Origin: an uncultured Bacteroidales bacterium
GTDB taxonomy: Bacteria > Bacteroidota > Bacteroidia > Bacteroidales > Bacteroidaceae
Direction of reading: 5' to 3'
Assembly: GCA_902788315.1 (NCBI GenBank)
Contig: CADAJS010000001.1
Location: 1 to 64,000, forward strand
Length of the DNA: 64,000 bases
Under the pieces are notes generated by a model. It worked only from the letters and a program-made list of their open reading frames with translations. It had not been told where the DNA came from and did no database searches. How positions within the stretch are numbered: position 1 is the stretch's first letter; each line of letters begins with the position of its first letter. Below, piece after piece: positions 7,441 through 16,198 of the stretch. Both the position numbers and the translations under genes were made by a program.

Positions 7441-7599
7441 TCAGTTCTTGAAGAAGTCCTTCACAGCCTCGTTGGGTACCATCTGCTCGTTGAACGAGTA
7501 TGCGCCCGTCTGAGGGTTCTTCACCATCTTGATAACTTTCGTATACGAACGGCCATCGGTCTTGCCAGTCTGCAGGGTGGCCACAGTTTTCTTTGCCAT
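7441..7599 (-). CDS. DUF4295 small basic protein, probable ribosomal protein (bL38-like)
   Basis: 52 residues, too short for a length-filtered ORF list but clearly real. It begins MAKKTVATLQTG, is Lys-rich and ends VKDFFKN. It is the Bacteroidota DUF4295 family (PF14128), always found after L28 and L33. From memory, structural work on Bacteroidota ribosomes assigned this family as an extra large-subunit protein named bL38; I could not check that. Last gene of the rpmB-rpmG-DUF4295 operon, 27 bp after rpmG and just before a strong terminator. Confidence 0.9.
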   Translation of the reverse strand: MAKKTVATLQTGKTDGRSYTKVIKMVKNPQTGAYSFNEQMVPNEAVKDFFKN

Positions 7600-7626
7600 A
7601 TCTTAAGATGTTTTGCGTGTGTGTGA

Positions 7627-7815
7627 TTACTTGATCTCCTTGTGAACAGTCATCTTCTTGAGAATGGGGTTGTACTTCTTCAGCTCCAGTCTCTCGGGGG
7701 TGTTCTTTCTGTTCTTGGTGGTGATATAGCGCGACGTTCCGGGAAGTCCGCTCTGCTTCATCTCTGTGCACTCCAGAATCACCTGAATTCTGTTGCCTTT
7801 AACTTTCTTTGCCAT
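7627..7815 (-). CDS. rpmG: 50S ribosomal protein L33
   Basis: 62 residues with the bL33 signature: [18 protein letters not shown] start, [20 protein letters not shown] core, [17 protein letters not shown] end. Only one of the zinc cysteines of the C+ form is present, so this is a zinc-free type. It lies 18 bp after rpmB and 27 bp before the DUF4295 gene in one transcript. Confidence 0.97.
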   Translation of the reverse strand: MAKKVKGNRIQVILECTEMKQSGLPGTSRYITTKNRKNTPERLELKKYNPILKKMTVHKEIK

Positions 7816-7833
7816 AATCTGCGTCTTTGTTTA

Positions 7834-8094
7834 TTATTCGACAACCTTGATATCGTTCCAGGTGATATACCCTTTATCCACTGCGTTCTTGAGTGCAGCA
7901 TCCAGACCTACCTTATTAATATAGCGCAGGCCCGATGCGCTCAGCTTCAAGCTAATCCAGCAGTCCTCCTCTACATAGAAGAACTTCTTGGTGAACAGGT
8001 TCACGTTGAAGAGGCGCTTTGTGCGACGTCTCGAGTGAGACACGTTGTTGCCCACCATAGCCTTTTTCCCAGTAATTTGACAAATCTTAGACAT
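7834..8094 (-). CDS. rpmB: 50S ribosomal protein L28
   Basis: 86 residues. [27 protein letters not shown] is the bL28 N-terminal pattern and [11 protein letters not shown] its C-terminal one. The ATG at 8094 is used; the frame continues upstream over the promoter without homology. Only one CxxC-like cysteine remains, so zinc binding is unlikely. First gene of the three-gene ribosomal cluster, behind a strong -33/-7 promoter. Confidence 0.97.
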   Translation of the reverse strand: MSKICQITGKKAMVGNNVSHSRRRTKRLFNVNLFTKKFFYVEEDCWISLKLSASGLRYINKVGLDAALKNAVDKGYITWNDIKVVE

Positions 8095-8144
8095 TTTCTT
8101 TTCTTTTTTGTCTATTCCAATACAAACTTCTTCCAAACAGCGCA

Positions 8145-8176
8145 CAAAGGTACGGCTTTTCTTGCGAACCAGCAAA
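8145..8176 (-). promoter_or_regulatory. promoter of rpmB operon (-7 TACCTTTG, -33 TTTGC)
   Basis: On the minus strand TACCTTTG (8145-8152) follows TTTGC (8172-8176) at 19 bp spacing, the consensus layout of Bacteroidota primary-sigma promoters. Confidence 0.75.
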
Positions 8177-8337
8177 TCTTTTTCCTCTTTTTTTCTCTCA
8201 ACAGGCAATTTATCAGTAGAATTGCCCACTTTTCTGCCCTCGGAACATTCCGGCACCGTTTTCCACTCACACAGTCTTCACATCAAGGGCTGAACTGGGA
8301 GGTATTCGGAAAGACGTCGGGACACCACGTCCGCCAT

Positions 8338-8988
8338 TCAATATCTGCGTTGCTTCTTCCACGTCTTTGACGCCGCATCCCACTTATAGTACTTGCCATT
8401 CTGGATGTAGTCAAAGCCCTCTGCTCGTGCAGTGAAATAAGTGTGGGGGTTCGAGGGGTCATAAAACTTTTCTTTGTCTATGACGGTGTTACTCAACGTT
8501 ACCTTTATCACACTCTTCGACATGTCCTCCCAGTTGATCTTCACTTTAGCGCGAGCCAACACTCCATACCCAATCTTGACGTATCGGGCACGTGTTTCGA
8601 GGCTTCCATTACGAGGAACGTCGCAACTAAGTTCCTTCTCCACCTCGACACACTGGAGGCGAGTGGGACGTCCCACAGCTAAGGAACTGAAGTTATCCCC
8701 ATATCCCGGGAAGGCCATTATCGTTCCCTCAATATTAGGATGTGTGAGATTTTCCTCGACAGACTCAAAGGAGACCTGCACCTGCATACCATGTTCCTTT
8801 GTCGGGGGAATAATCAGGGCATTCATAGCGATAGGAATGCCTCTATAAGTAAATGTGTCACAAACAGTCAATGAACTTTCACCCGTAAAATGTCGTGTAA
8901 TGGTCTTCCGGGCAGAAAGAGGGAGGCTGAACAGGCATAGGAAGAAGAGTGAGATCATCCACTTGATTTCATCTGCGTTCTTTTTCAT
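8338..8988 (-). CDS. exported protein of unknown function
   Basis: 216 residues; I do not recognise a family. Residues 10-26 are hydrophobic (WMISLFFLCLFSLPLSA), reading as a signal peptide. The rest is beta-strand rich, with two cysteines (in TVCDTF and LQCVEV) and a third in SCDVP. The tail is basic and aromatic, including NGKYYKWDAASKTWKKQRRY. Its DNA is visibly more AT-rich than the neighbouring genes, which may indicate a different history (inference). It stands alone with its own promoter; downstream is the rpmB promoter. Confidence 0.75.
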   Translation of the reverse strand: MKKNADEIKWMISLFFLCLFSLPLSARKTITRHFTGESSLTVCDTFTYRGIPIAMNALIIPPTKEHGMQVQVSFESVEENLTHPNIEGTIMAFPGYGDNFSSLAVGRPTRLQCVEVEKELSCDVPRNGSLETRARYVKIGYGVLARAKVKINWEDMSKSVIKVTLSNTVIDKEKFYDPSNPHTYFTARAEGFDYIQNGKYYKWDAASKTWKKQRRY

Positions 8989-9034
8989 TGTGTTGTTGGT
9001 TTAAAAGTAGTACAATATTGGGATGTTCCCGAGG

Positions 9035-9066
9035 CAAAGATATGCATTTATAATGAAACACGCAAG
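9035..9066 (-). promoter_or_regulatory. promoter of the 216-residue exported protein
   Basis: Minus-strand TATCTTTG (9035-9042) with TTG (9063-9065) 20 bp upstream. Confidence 0.65.
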
Positions 9067-9405
9067 CCCCCCCTAAAAAAAGGAATTAAACGGCTCATTT
9101 GCTAAGCGGAGTTTGCAAAAGAGGACATGTAGTGCTACGGCGCAGAGGCTCCCGTCCGTGGACGTTCAGGGCACTGGAAAAAGACTTGCCGGGGAGGGGG
9201 AGAAAACGGAGTAGTACCTCACCGCCCGATGAGGCGTGCCGCACAAGCCGATGAGGCGTGCCGCGTCGAGGGGTGAGGCAGTACTGCGTCGGCACGCCCT
9301 CCTCGAAACGGGAAGCCAAGGAATATACAGCGGGCGGGAGACGATGCAGTCGGCACCGTCTCCCGCCCGGTATGTTACAGGCAGGAGGAACCTGCCCGCA
9401 GAGGA
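9067..9405. other. intergenic spacer with 22-bp repeats and a hairpin
   Basis: No gene seen. It holds two 22-bp units at 9226-9269 (member of a family found at four other loci) and a 12-bp stem hairpin at 9332-9368 (GGGCGGGAGACG with its complement, 13-base loop). The hairpin may end the large GLUG-protein transcript but lacks a clear T tract on either strand. Confidence 0.6.
9226..9269. repeat. 22-bp tandem repeat, locus A (2 units)
   Basis: Units 9226-9247 and 9248-9269 share CCGATGAGGCGTGCCGC; the dyad core is GGC-GT-GCC. Same 22-bp length, GAT start and central GTG as the arrays near 16.1, 25.2, 42.2 and 61.1 kb. Confidence 0.8.
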
Positions 9406-12400
9406 CTATTTCACAAGGACTTTCCGGCCGTTCACCACATAGATGCCCTTCGGGAGGCCACGCTTCGAGGCGGCATCCATGACCTTGTGTCCGGCAATGT
9501 CGAACACTTCCCCACTCTCTGTGGCGGACTGCGAGTTCTTCACCGTCTCCACAGCGACCACCGAGTTGTAGTAAGTGCCGTCCTCGGCCTTGAGCACCAC
9601 CGAACGGGTGGCATCAAGCACGGGATAGGGATCCTCGCCCAGCGTCTGGAACCAGATGGCAGGGGTGCGACCGCCGTTCAGCGCGAAGGCCACCATACCG
9701 CTGGCAAAGTCGTCGCTGCTGATCAGCTTGTTGCCCGTATTGCCTCCAGTGCCCACATGTCCGAAGAGGTCCACGCCGATCTCGTTGATGGCATAACAGT
9801 CGTTCACATGCGACGTATTGTGCTCATATCCGATGAATGCGCCCACATTGGAATGGCTATCCAGAGGAGACAGAGGATAGATGAAGCAGCGGGTGGCCGT
9901 GATGGGACCGTTGTCCTCGTTCGAGCTGCCGCTGATTCCGCCCATCGTGGCGTTGCCGCTGAGATAGCCTGCAAAGAAGCAGTCCTCGATGGTGCCTGCA
10001 AACTTACCGCAGAGACCGCCGACATCCTGTCCGCCGCCAATCACGTCGGCCTTGCTATAGCTCTGCGTGAGCGAGCTGAGGGCATCGGCGTTGGCCCATC
10101 CCACAATGGAACCCGTGGCGCTGGCATAGGCAGTGTTCTCCGTGGCAGTGCCGCTCTCGATGGCAATGCGCGTGATCTGTGCACCATTGACCACGCCGAA
10201 GAGCATCGTGCTGACATTACTGATCGGGAACAGCTGTCCGTCGAAGCTGCCCTGGAAGGGAGACGTGGGGGAGCCGACGGGAATCATGACGGCCTCGCTG
10301 AAGTCGATGGGCGCCGTCAGCACGCCATTGAGCTGCTCGCCGGCATTCGTGTGGCGGGCAAACCACACCACCTCGGAAGCCACACTGAGCTGGCATACGC
10401 CATCGATAATCTCGGGTTCGCTGCCGTAGATGAGGGGGGCGAACGACGAAGAATTCAGTTCCTCCATCAGCCGAGCGGCTTCGAGCGACCAAGCGCCGTT
10501 CTCATACTTCTCCCAGATAGAAGCCTGCAGGGCCTCGAACGCATCTGCGTCGGTGCCCGACAGCAGGGCTGCATCATAGAGTGCCGAAGCGAACGACTCC
10601 AGTTCGCGGATGTAGGCAGCGTAGGCCTGCTTGCACTCATATACCTCCTGAAACAGGGCCGAGAAGGTCTCGATGAGCGCGAGCTGCGAATCGGCATCCG
10701 TGGCCGTGTCGGCCGCATCGATAGCCGCCTGCAGGCGCTCCTTCAGGTCGGCGCTGAAGTTTGGAGCCTCGGCATAGAACTCGTCGGTACGGAACTGATA
10801 GTCCTCGAGCAGCGTCTTGGCGCGTGCCACCTGGCCCTTTATCGTCTGCATCATAATGCCGGTCTCGCTGGCGGTCTCCTTTTCGCCGCAATAGTAGAGA
10901 CGGAAGTTTCCAGCCCAAGTGCCCACGATGCCGCCACAGCCCGGCGTGCGCAGCCCGACGGTCAGCGTGCCGTCGGTCACCTCGCAGACAATGCGGTTCA
11001 TGTAGCGACCTGCCTGGAAGGCAAAGCCGTAGCCCTCGGGACCATGAGGCGAATAGCCCACCGGCTCTTCCGTCTCGCCATAGAGCACGTAGTCCACGAG
11101 GCCATGCCCCTCGGAGAGATTACAGTTCACACCGTCCACGGCATCCTCGGCCGAGATGACATCCTCGGGGTCCATCATGGTATATACCTGGTTGCCGTTG
11201 GCATAGACGAACGAGGCCTGGTTCAGGTTGGTGTAGTCACCGAAGTTACGGAACGAGGCATTGACGGTCAGCTCGTAGATGCCGTTCTGCAGGTCGGTGA
11301 GCGTCTGGTGCATGTCAAACGTATTGCCCCACGTCTCGCGTACGTAAAAATTGTCGCCGCCGGCAGCTCCGCTCGTGCTATTGCCATAGCTGAAGGTCCA
11401 TCCGGCATCGCCTTCGACGAGCGTGGGATTCTGGAGCATCTGGGTCACCTCGCGAATCGTGGTGGCATACTTGATGGCATTCTCCAGCAGGTGCTTTGCA
11501 TACTCGATCTCTTCCTGAATCTCCGTGATGGAGAGGAGGCACTGGTCGATGATGATGCTGTACGAGCCGTGGGGGAATTCGTCTCCCGGCTCCACATCCT
11601 CGTCGAGATAGCGCTCCAGGGTATCGAAGTGCGGGCCCATGAGTTCTTCATAGTGCTCGTCCCTGTAGGCCATTATCTCCTCGACGGCTGCCATGTATGA
11701 CGCATAGTTCCGGATACTCTCCTCGATCACGCCCTTCAGATCCTCCAACAAAGCATATTCCTCGAGGAACTCGCTGAGCGTATTGATGGAGTTCATTACC
11801 TGGATGCGCTCCGCCCATTCGTCTATGAGAGCCTTCTCGGCCACCACATCCGTGTATCCGGTGAGCAGTTCGCTACGCATCTCCTCGAACGAGGCTTGGT
11901 CGTGGACATCGCCGTATGTGCCGTCGGACTTCCGGTAAACGAGTCCGTGGGTATTGTCGAGCACGGGATAGTCGTCGGAATTCAGCGTCTGGAACCACTT
12001 CACATCGGCCAGTTTGCCGCCGTTCAGCGCATAGGTCACAGCACCGGAGAAAAACTCCTCCTCACTCATGTGGATACAGTTCGTATTCACGCCATCGACG
12101 TGCGAGAAGAGCGGACCGTCCGTCTCCACGGCAATACAGTTGGTGAAGGTGCTGTTGCCATGCTCCCAACCGATGAGCGCACCGGTGGCCCCTTCGCCCT
12201 TTATGGCACCGCGCGTAAAGGTGTAGCAGCCCGATGCCGTGATGGGACCGTTGTCCTCATTCGAGCTGCCCACGAGACCTCCGGTGGTGTGGCTGCAAGA
12301 AAGGCTTCCGGCAAAGAAGCAGTCCTTCAGAGTGCCCACGAACTTGCCGCAGAGGCCGCCAGCGTCGCCCGACGTGGTCGTCACGTCGGCACGGCTGTAG

Positions 12401-14748
12401 CTCTGGGTGAGCGAGCTGGGCACATCCACCTGGGCCCATCCCACGATGGAACCTGTGGCGCCGGCCACGTCGGGCATCGACGTGATGGTACCACTCTCGA
12501 TGGCGATACGTGTGAGCTGTGCGCCATTGACCACACCGAAGAGCATGGCGTCGAGGTTGTAGATGGGATACAGCTGGCCGTCGAAGCTGCCCTGGAAAGG
12601 CAGTGCAGAATTGCCGATGGGAGTGTGGCTGTACCCTGCGAAATCTATTTCGCCCGTCAGACGCCCCTTGGCATCTGCGTGGCCACTGTTGACATAGGAG
12701 GTATACCATTCGAAGGCCGCAGCCGAGTTGATCTCGTACCATCCGTCCACTAAGGGTACGAAGTTGTCCAGCGTAGTGCCGCAGTACGTACACTTGCCCT
12801 CCACGAAGTTGTGGGTATCGCGGGTGGTGGTGCCACCAGGCGTATTGCTGTAGGTGAACCCGTCGTAAGCATCGCCGTTGCAGTGCTCGCGTCCGCTGCC
12901 ATATACGACAGCCGTGCCCGTCAGCACTGGGTAAGCGTCTGTGCCTATCTGCTGATACCAGACAGGGTCGGCCGACGAGAAGCCGTTCAGCGTGTAGGCA
13001 TAGCGACCTGTGGCCAGGTCCTCGGCCGTGACGCTGGCACAGCCCGTATTGGCTCCGCCGGCATGGCCTACGAGGTCGCCGGCACTCTGAGTGGCAAAGC
13101 AATCTATGAAGTGGCTCGTGTCATGCTGCCAACCGATGAAGGCTCCCTTATAGCTGCTCGTGGTCTGGACGGGATTCTCCATGATGACCAGACAGTGGCG
13201 GGCCGTCACAGGACCGTCGTTCTCATTGGAGCTTCCGGCAATGCCGGCTGCCGTAGTGGTGCCGACAATGGCTCCCGCATAGAGGCAGTCCTCGATGATG
13301 CCTGCGAACTTACCCACCAGACCTCCGGCATCTCCCTGAGTGGAATTGATGTTGGCCTTGCTATAGCTGCGGGTGAGCGAGCTGAGGTTGGTCGTCGTGG
13401 TGGCACCAATGATGGAAGCCGTGTGGTCGGCATATTGAGGATTCGAGGTGATGTCTCCGCTTTCGATAGCAATGCCGGTAACGGTGGCGGCATTCACGCT
13501 TCCGAAGAACATGGCGTTCAGGTTGGTGATGGGCTGCAGCTGGCCGTCGAATTCTCCGGCGAAGGGCTTGTTCTTGCTGCCGATGGGCGTATGCTGGACA
13601 GCAGCGAAATCAATCGGAGCCGTCAGACGCCCCTTGATGTCGGTGTGGCCCAGGTTGACGAGCGAGGCAAAGAACTCCACGGCATCCGGTGTGCCCAGTT
13701 CGTACCATCCGTCCACCACGGGCACATAGCCTTCCATAATGGCACCGCATAGGTCACAGATGCCGTTCACGAAGTCGTGCGGGTCGCGCTCGGGCTTGCC
13801 CGGCGTGTTGGAGTAGGTCAGGTCGCCGTACGGCTCACCATTACACTGCTCATGTCCCGTGGCATACACCACGTCGGTGCCCGTGAGCTGGGGCAGCGGG
13901 TCGGTGCCTATCTTCTGGAACCACACGGGGTTCTCGCTCGAGAAGCCGTTCAGAGCATAGGCATACTGTCCCGTTGCCAGTTCCTCGGCAGTCACGCGCT
14001 TGTTGTTGAGGTTCTCTCCGCCTGCATGGGCCTGCATGTTGGCCGGAGCCGTATTGATGACATAACAGTTGCTGGTGGTGCTCGTGTCGTGCTGCCATCC
14101 GATGAGGGCACCGGTGTTGGCACCTCCCTCGATGGTGCCGACAATCAGGCATCGACGGGCATGGATGGGGCCGTTATTCTCGTTCGAGCTGCCCGAGATA
14201 CCGCCCGTGGTGGCGTTGGAGCGCACCGTACCCGCAAAGAGGCAGTTCTCGATGAGGCCTACAAACTTACCACAAAGGCCGCCGGCATCCTGTCCGCCGC
14301 CTATGACATCCCCCTTGCTGTAGCTCTGCGTGAGCGAGCTGAGGTCGTCCGGTTCTGCCCATCCCACGATGGAACCCGTTGCACCGGCATAGGCAGTGTT
14401 CTCCGTGGCAGTACCGCTCTCGATGGCGATACGGGTAATCTGTGCGCCATGCACCACGCCAAAGAGCATCGCATTGATGTTGTTAATCGGGAACAGCTGG
14501 CCGTCGAAGCTGCCCTGGAAGGGAACCGACGGGCTGCCGATGGGCGTGTGACCCACGCCTTCGAAGTCCAGCGGAGCCGTCAGACGTCCGTTCAGACTGG
14601 ACTCACCACCGTTCACTCGCTGCGCAAAGACTTCCATCTCCTCGGGCGAGGATATCAGGCAATAGCCGTCTTCTACGCGCAGTTCCTGACTCTGTAGGCC
14701 TGCAGAAAAGCATAGTACAGAGAGCACTAAGAGTTGCAATCGTTTCAT
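9406..14748 (-). CDS. giant exported GLUG-repeat protein with T9SS sorting tail
   Basis: 1,780 residues. Signal peptide 1-20. Four homologous modules of about 275 residues (roughly 25-300, 345-620, 663-935, 1450-1725), each with LTAPIDF..HTPIGS..PFQGSFDGQL, IAIESG, SIVGWA, AGGLCGKF and SSNEDNGPI segments; the GG(L/I)xG..xxCxxAG pattern matches the GLUG motif family. Modules 1-2 and 2-3 are joined by short CxxCG links (CDLCG, CTYCG). Residues 940-1105 and 1290-1440 are helical, flanking a beta-rich, carbohydrate-binding-like domain (1105-1290). The end (FDIAGHKVMD.. KGIYVVNGRKVLVK) is a type A T9SS tail. Probably a cell-surface adhesin or glycan-binding protein (inference). Monocistronic with its own promoter. 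Confidence 0.85.
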   Translation of the reverse strand: MKRLQLLVLSVLCFSAGLQSQELRVEDGYCLISSPEEMEVFAQRVNGGESSLNGRLTAPLDFEGVGHTPIGSPSVPFQGSFDGQLFPINNINAMLFGVVHGAQITRIAIESGTATENTAYAGATGSIVGWAEPDDLSSLTQSYSKGDVIGGGQDAGGLCGKFVGLIENCLFAGTVRSNATTGGISGSSNENNGPIHARRCLIVGTIEGGANTGALIGWQHDTSTTSNCYVINTAPANMQAHAGGENLNNKRVTAEELATGQYAYALNGFSSENPVWFQKIGTDPLPQLTGTDVVYATGHEQCNGEPYGDLTYSNTPGKPERDPHDFVNGICDLCGAIMEGYVPVVDGWYELGTPDAVEFFASLVNLGHTDIKGRLTAPIDFAAVQHTPIGSKNKPFAGEFDGQLQPITNLNAMFFGSVNAATVTGIAIESGDITSNPQYADHTASIIGATTTTNLSSLTRSYSKANINSTQGDAGGLVGKFAGIIEDCLYAGAIVGTTTAAGIAGSSNENDGPVTARHCLVIMENPVQTTSSYKGAFIGWQHDTSHFIDCFATQSAGDLVGHAGGANTGCASVTAEDLATGRYAYTLNGFSSADPVWYQQIGTDAYPVLTGTAVVYGSGREHCNGDAYDGFTYSNTPGGTTTRDTHNFVEGKCTYCGTTLDNFVPLVDGWYEINSAAAFEWYTSYVNSGHADAKGRLTGEIDFAGYSHTPIGNSALPFQGSFDGQLYPIYNLDAMLFGVVNGAQLTRIAIESGTITSMPDVAGATGSIVGWAQVDVPSSLTQSYSRADVTTTSGDAGGLCGKFVGTLKDCFFAGSLSCSHTTGGLVGSSNEDNGPITASGCYTFTRGAIKGEGATGALIGWEHGNSTFTNCIAVETDGPLFSHVDGVNTNCIHMSEEEFFSGAVTYALNGGKLADVKWFQTLNSDDYPVLDNTHGLVYRKSDGTYGDVHDQASFEEMRSELLTGYTDVVAEKALIDEWAERIQVMNSINTLSEFLEEYALLEDLKGVIEESIRNYASYMAAVEEIMAYRDEHYEELMGPHFDTLERYLDEDVEPGDEFPHGSYSIIIDQCLLSITEIQEEIEYAKHLLENAIKYATTIREVTQMLQNPTLVEGDAGWTFSYGNSTSGAAGGDNFYVRETWGNTFDMHQTLTDLQNGIYELTVNASFRNFGDYTNLNQASFVYANGNQVYTMMDPEDVISAEDAVDGVNCNLSEGHGLVDYVLYGETEEPVGYSPHGPEGYGFAFQAGRYMNRIVCEVTDGTLTVGLRTPGCGGIVGTWAGNFRLYYCGEKETASETGIMMQTIKGQVARAKTLLEDYQFRTDEFYAEAPNFSADLKERLQAAIDAADTATDADSQLALIETFSALFQEVYECKQAYAAYIRELESFASALYDAALLSGTDADAFEALQASIWEKYENGAWSLEAARLMEELNSSSFAPLIYGSEPEIIDGVCQLSVASEVVWFARHTNAGEQLNGVLTAPIDFSEAVMIPVGSPTSPFQGSFDGQLFPISNVSTMLFGVVNGAQITRIAIESGTATENTAYASATGSIVGWANADALSSLTQSYSKADVIGGGQDVGGLCGKFAGTIEDCFFAGYLSGNATMGGISGSSNEDNGPITATRCFIYPLSPLDSHSNVGAFIGYEHNTSHVNDCYAINEIGVDLFGHVGTGGNTGNKLISSDDFASGMVAFALNGGRTPAIWFQTLGEDPYPVLDATRSVVLKAEDGTYYNSVVAVETVKNSQSATESGEVFDIAGHKVMDAASKRGLPKGIYVVNGRKVLVK

Positions 14749-14790
14749 AAATTGTTAGTTTAGGGTTGGTAAATGTAACGTTCTACAACG

Positions 14791-14798
14791 CAAAGTTA
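14791..14798 (-). promoter_or_regulatory. -7 box TAACTTTG for the GLUG-repeat protein
   Basis: TAnnTTTG match 42 bp upstream of the ATG at 14748. Confidence 0.6.
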
Positions 14799-14973
14799 CA
14801 ATAAATTCTATAGAAAGAAAGCAAAATCAAAAAAAAGAAACTGTAACTTTTCGGAAAAAAAGGCGTCGGAAGACATAAAAAGGGAGAGGCCTTCCTCCTT
14901 CTTTTTCCCCCCTTAATAGGCAAAAAAGCAGGAAAAAGGGTGAAAACGGCAGCAGTGACGGGGCTGTCCACGC

Positions 14974-15017
14974 GCGCCCCTGCCTTCAGACCGACACGCG
15001 GCTGAAGGCAGGGGCGC
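14974..15017 (-). other. 16-bp stem hairpin across the tsaD stop codon
   Basis: Arms 14974-14989 and 15002-15017 are exact complements, and the loop holds the last sense codons of tsaD (stop at 14986-14988). No T tract follows on either strand, so this is not a standard terminator. Confidence 0.6.
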
Positions 15018-16017
15018 TCATCGGGCAGAAGTCCTTGTCCTGATACTTGAAATGTCCCACCATGGCAATCATGGCGGCGTTGTCCGTCGTGTAACTGAAG
15101 CGGGGAATGAAGATTTGCCATCCGTAACGGCGGGCATGGTCGTGGAAGGCATTACGCAGCCCATTGTTGGCCGAGACTCCACCGGCCAGCGCCACGCGGG
15201 AAATCTTCAGGTCGCGTGCGGCGAGGCGCAGCTTCTTCATCAGGATATCGACGATGGTGCGCTCGAGCGAGGCAGCCAGATCATTGAGGTGGTGCTCGAC
15301 GAACTGGGGATCATCCCGAACCCAGTCGCGCAAGGAATAGAGGAAACTGGTCTTCAGTCCGCTGAAGCTGTAGTCGTAGCCGGGAATGTTGGGTTTCGAG
15401 AACTGGAACGCCTCAGGGTTGCCCTGCCGGGCCAGGCGATCGATGATGGGTCCGCCTGGGTAGCCCAGCCCCATCACCTTGGAGCACTTGTCGATAGCCT
15501 CGCCGGCCGCATCGTCGATGGTCTGACCGATAATCTGCATCTCACGATAACTCTTGACGAGGACTATCTGGCTGTTTCCACCGCTCACCAACAGGCAGAG
15601 GAAGGGAAACTGGGGCGAGACATAGTCGTCGTCGGGCGTATGGATAAAGTGAGCCATGATATGGCCCTGCAAGTGGTTCACGTCGATAAGCGGAATCTGG
15701 AGCGAGGCGGCCATCCCCTTGGCAAAGGAAACGCCCACGAGGAGCGAGCCCAGGAGGCCCGGGCCACGCGTGAAGGCAATGGCCGAGAGCTGCTCCCGCC
15801 CGACACCGGCACGCTTCAGCGCCTGGTCCACCACGGGGACGATATTCTGCTCATGGGCGCGACTGGCCAGCTCGGGCACCACACCGCCGTAGGCCTCATG
15901 CACGGCCTGGCTGGCCGTCACGTTGCTGAGCAGGATGCCGTTTCGCATTACGGCTGCCGACGTATCGTCACAGCTGCTCTCGATTCCCAGTATATATGTA
16001 TCCTCCATGCTTGTCAT
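14986..16017 (-). CDS. tsaD: tRNA N6-threonylcarbamoyladenosine transferase TsaD
   Basis: 343 residues, usual length. Kae1/TsaD signature: LGIESSCDDTSAA at the start, metal-binding H-x3-H at His115 and His119 (NHLQGH), SGGNSQIV, GYPGGPIIDRLA, FSFSGLKT-like (YSFSGLKT), and AGGVSANNGLR near the end. With TsaB/C/E it makes t6A37 in ANN-reading tRNAs. Start: ATG 16017 or the in-frame ATG at 16008; homology begins just after. No -7 box is obvious upstream; it lies 181 bp after map, and the gap holds a 22-bp repeat array. Confidence 0.97.
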   Translation of the reverse strand: MTSMEDTYILGIESSCDDTSAAVMRNGILLSNVTASQAVHEAYGGVVPELASRAHEQNIVPVVDQALKRAGVGREQLSAIAFTRGPGLLGSLLVGVSFAKGMAASLQIPLIDVNHLQGHIMAHFIHTPDDDYVSPQFPFLCLLVSGGNSQIVLVKSYREMQIIGQTIDDAAGEAIDKCSKVMGLGYPGGPIIDRLARQGNPEAFQFSKPNIPGYDYSFSGLKTSFLYSLRDWVRDDPQFVEHHLNDLAASLERTIVDILMKKLRLAARDLKISRVALAGGVSANNGLRNAFHDHARRYGWQIFIPRFSYTTDNAAMIAMVGHFKYQDKDFCPMSAPAFSRVSV

Positions 16018-16112
16018 GTTTTATCGATTAATTCCGTGTCTGAAGATTCACGCCGGCGCTGCGTCCTGCGACGTGCGGAGAGGGTCGGTTTCCGGAGTGT
16101 AGTACCACCAAA

Positions 16113-16178
16113 GATTTGGTGGAGTGCCGCAAGCGATTTGGTGGAGTGTCACCAAACGGCCGGTGGCCTGCCACCAAC
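16113..16178. repeat. 22-bp tandem repeat, locus B (3 units)
   Basis: Units 16113-16134, 16135-16156 and 16157-16178 each have 22 bp. Dyad cores are GGTG-GAGTGT-CACC (unit 2) and GGTGG-CCTG-CCACC (unit 3). It lies between map and tsaD (both minus). A related partial unit precedes it at 16091-16112. Confidence 0.7.
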
Positions 16179-16198
16179 TGCGGAGCCTCGGGGGGGCA

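Noticed and set aside
9487-11700. 737-codon open frame antisense to the GLUG protein gene
   Set aside because: It mirrors a long GC-rich gene with strong codon bias, has no promoter and resembles no family. Antisense frames at 420-1844, 26592-28391 and 32770-34938 are rejected for the same reason.
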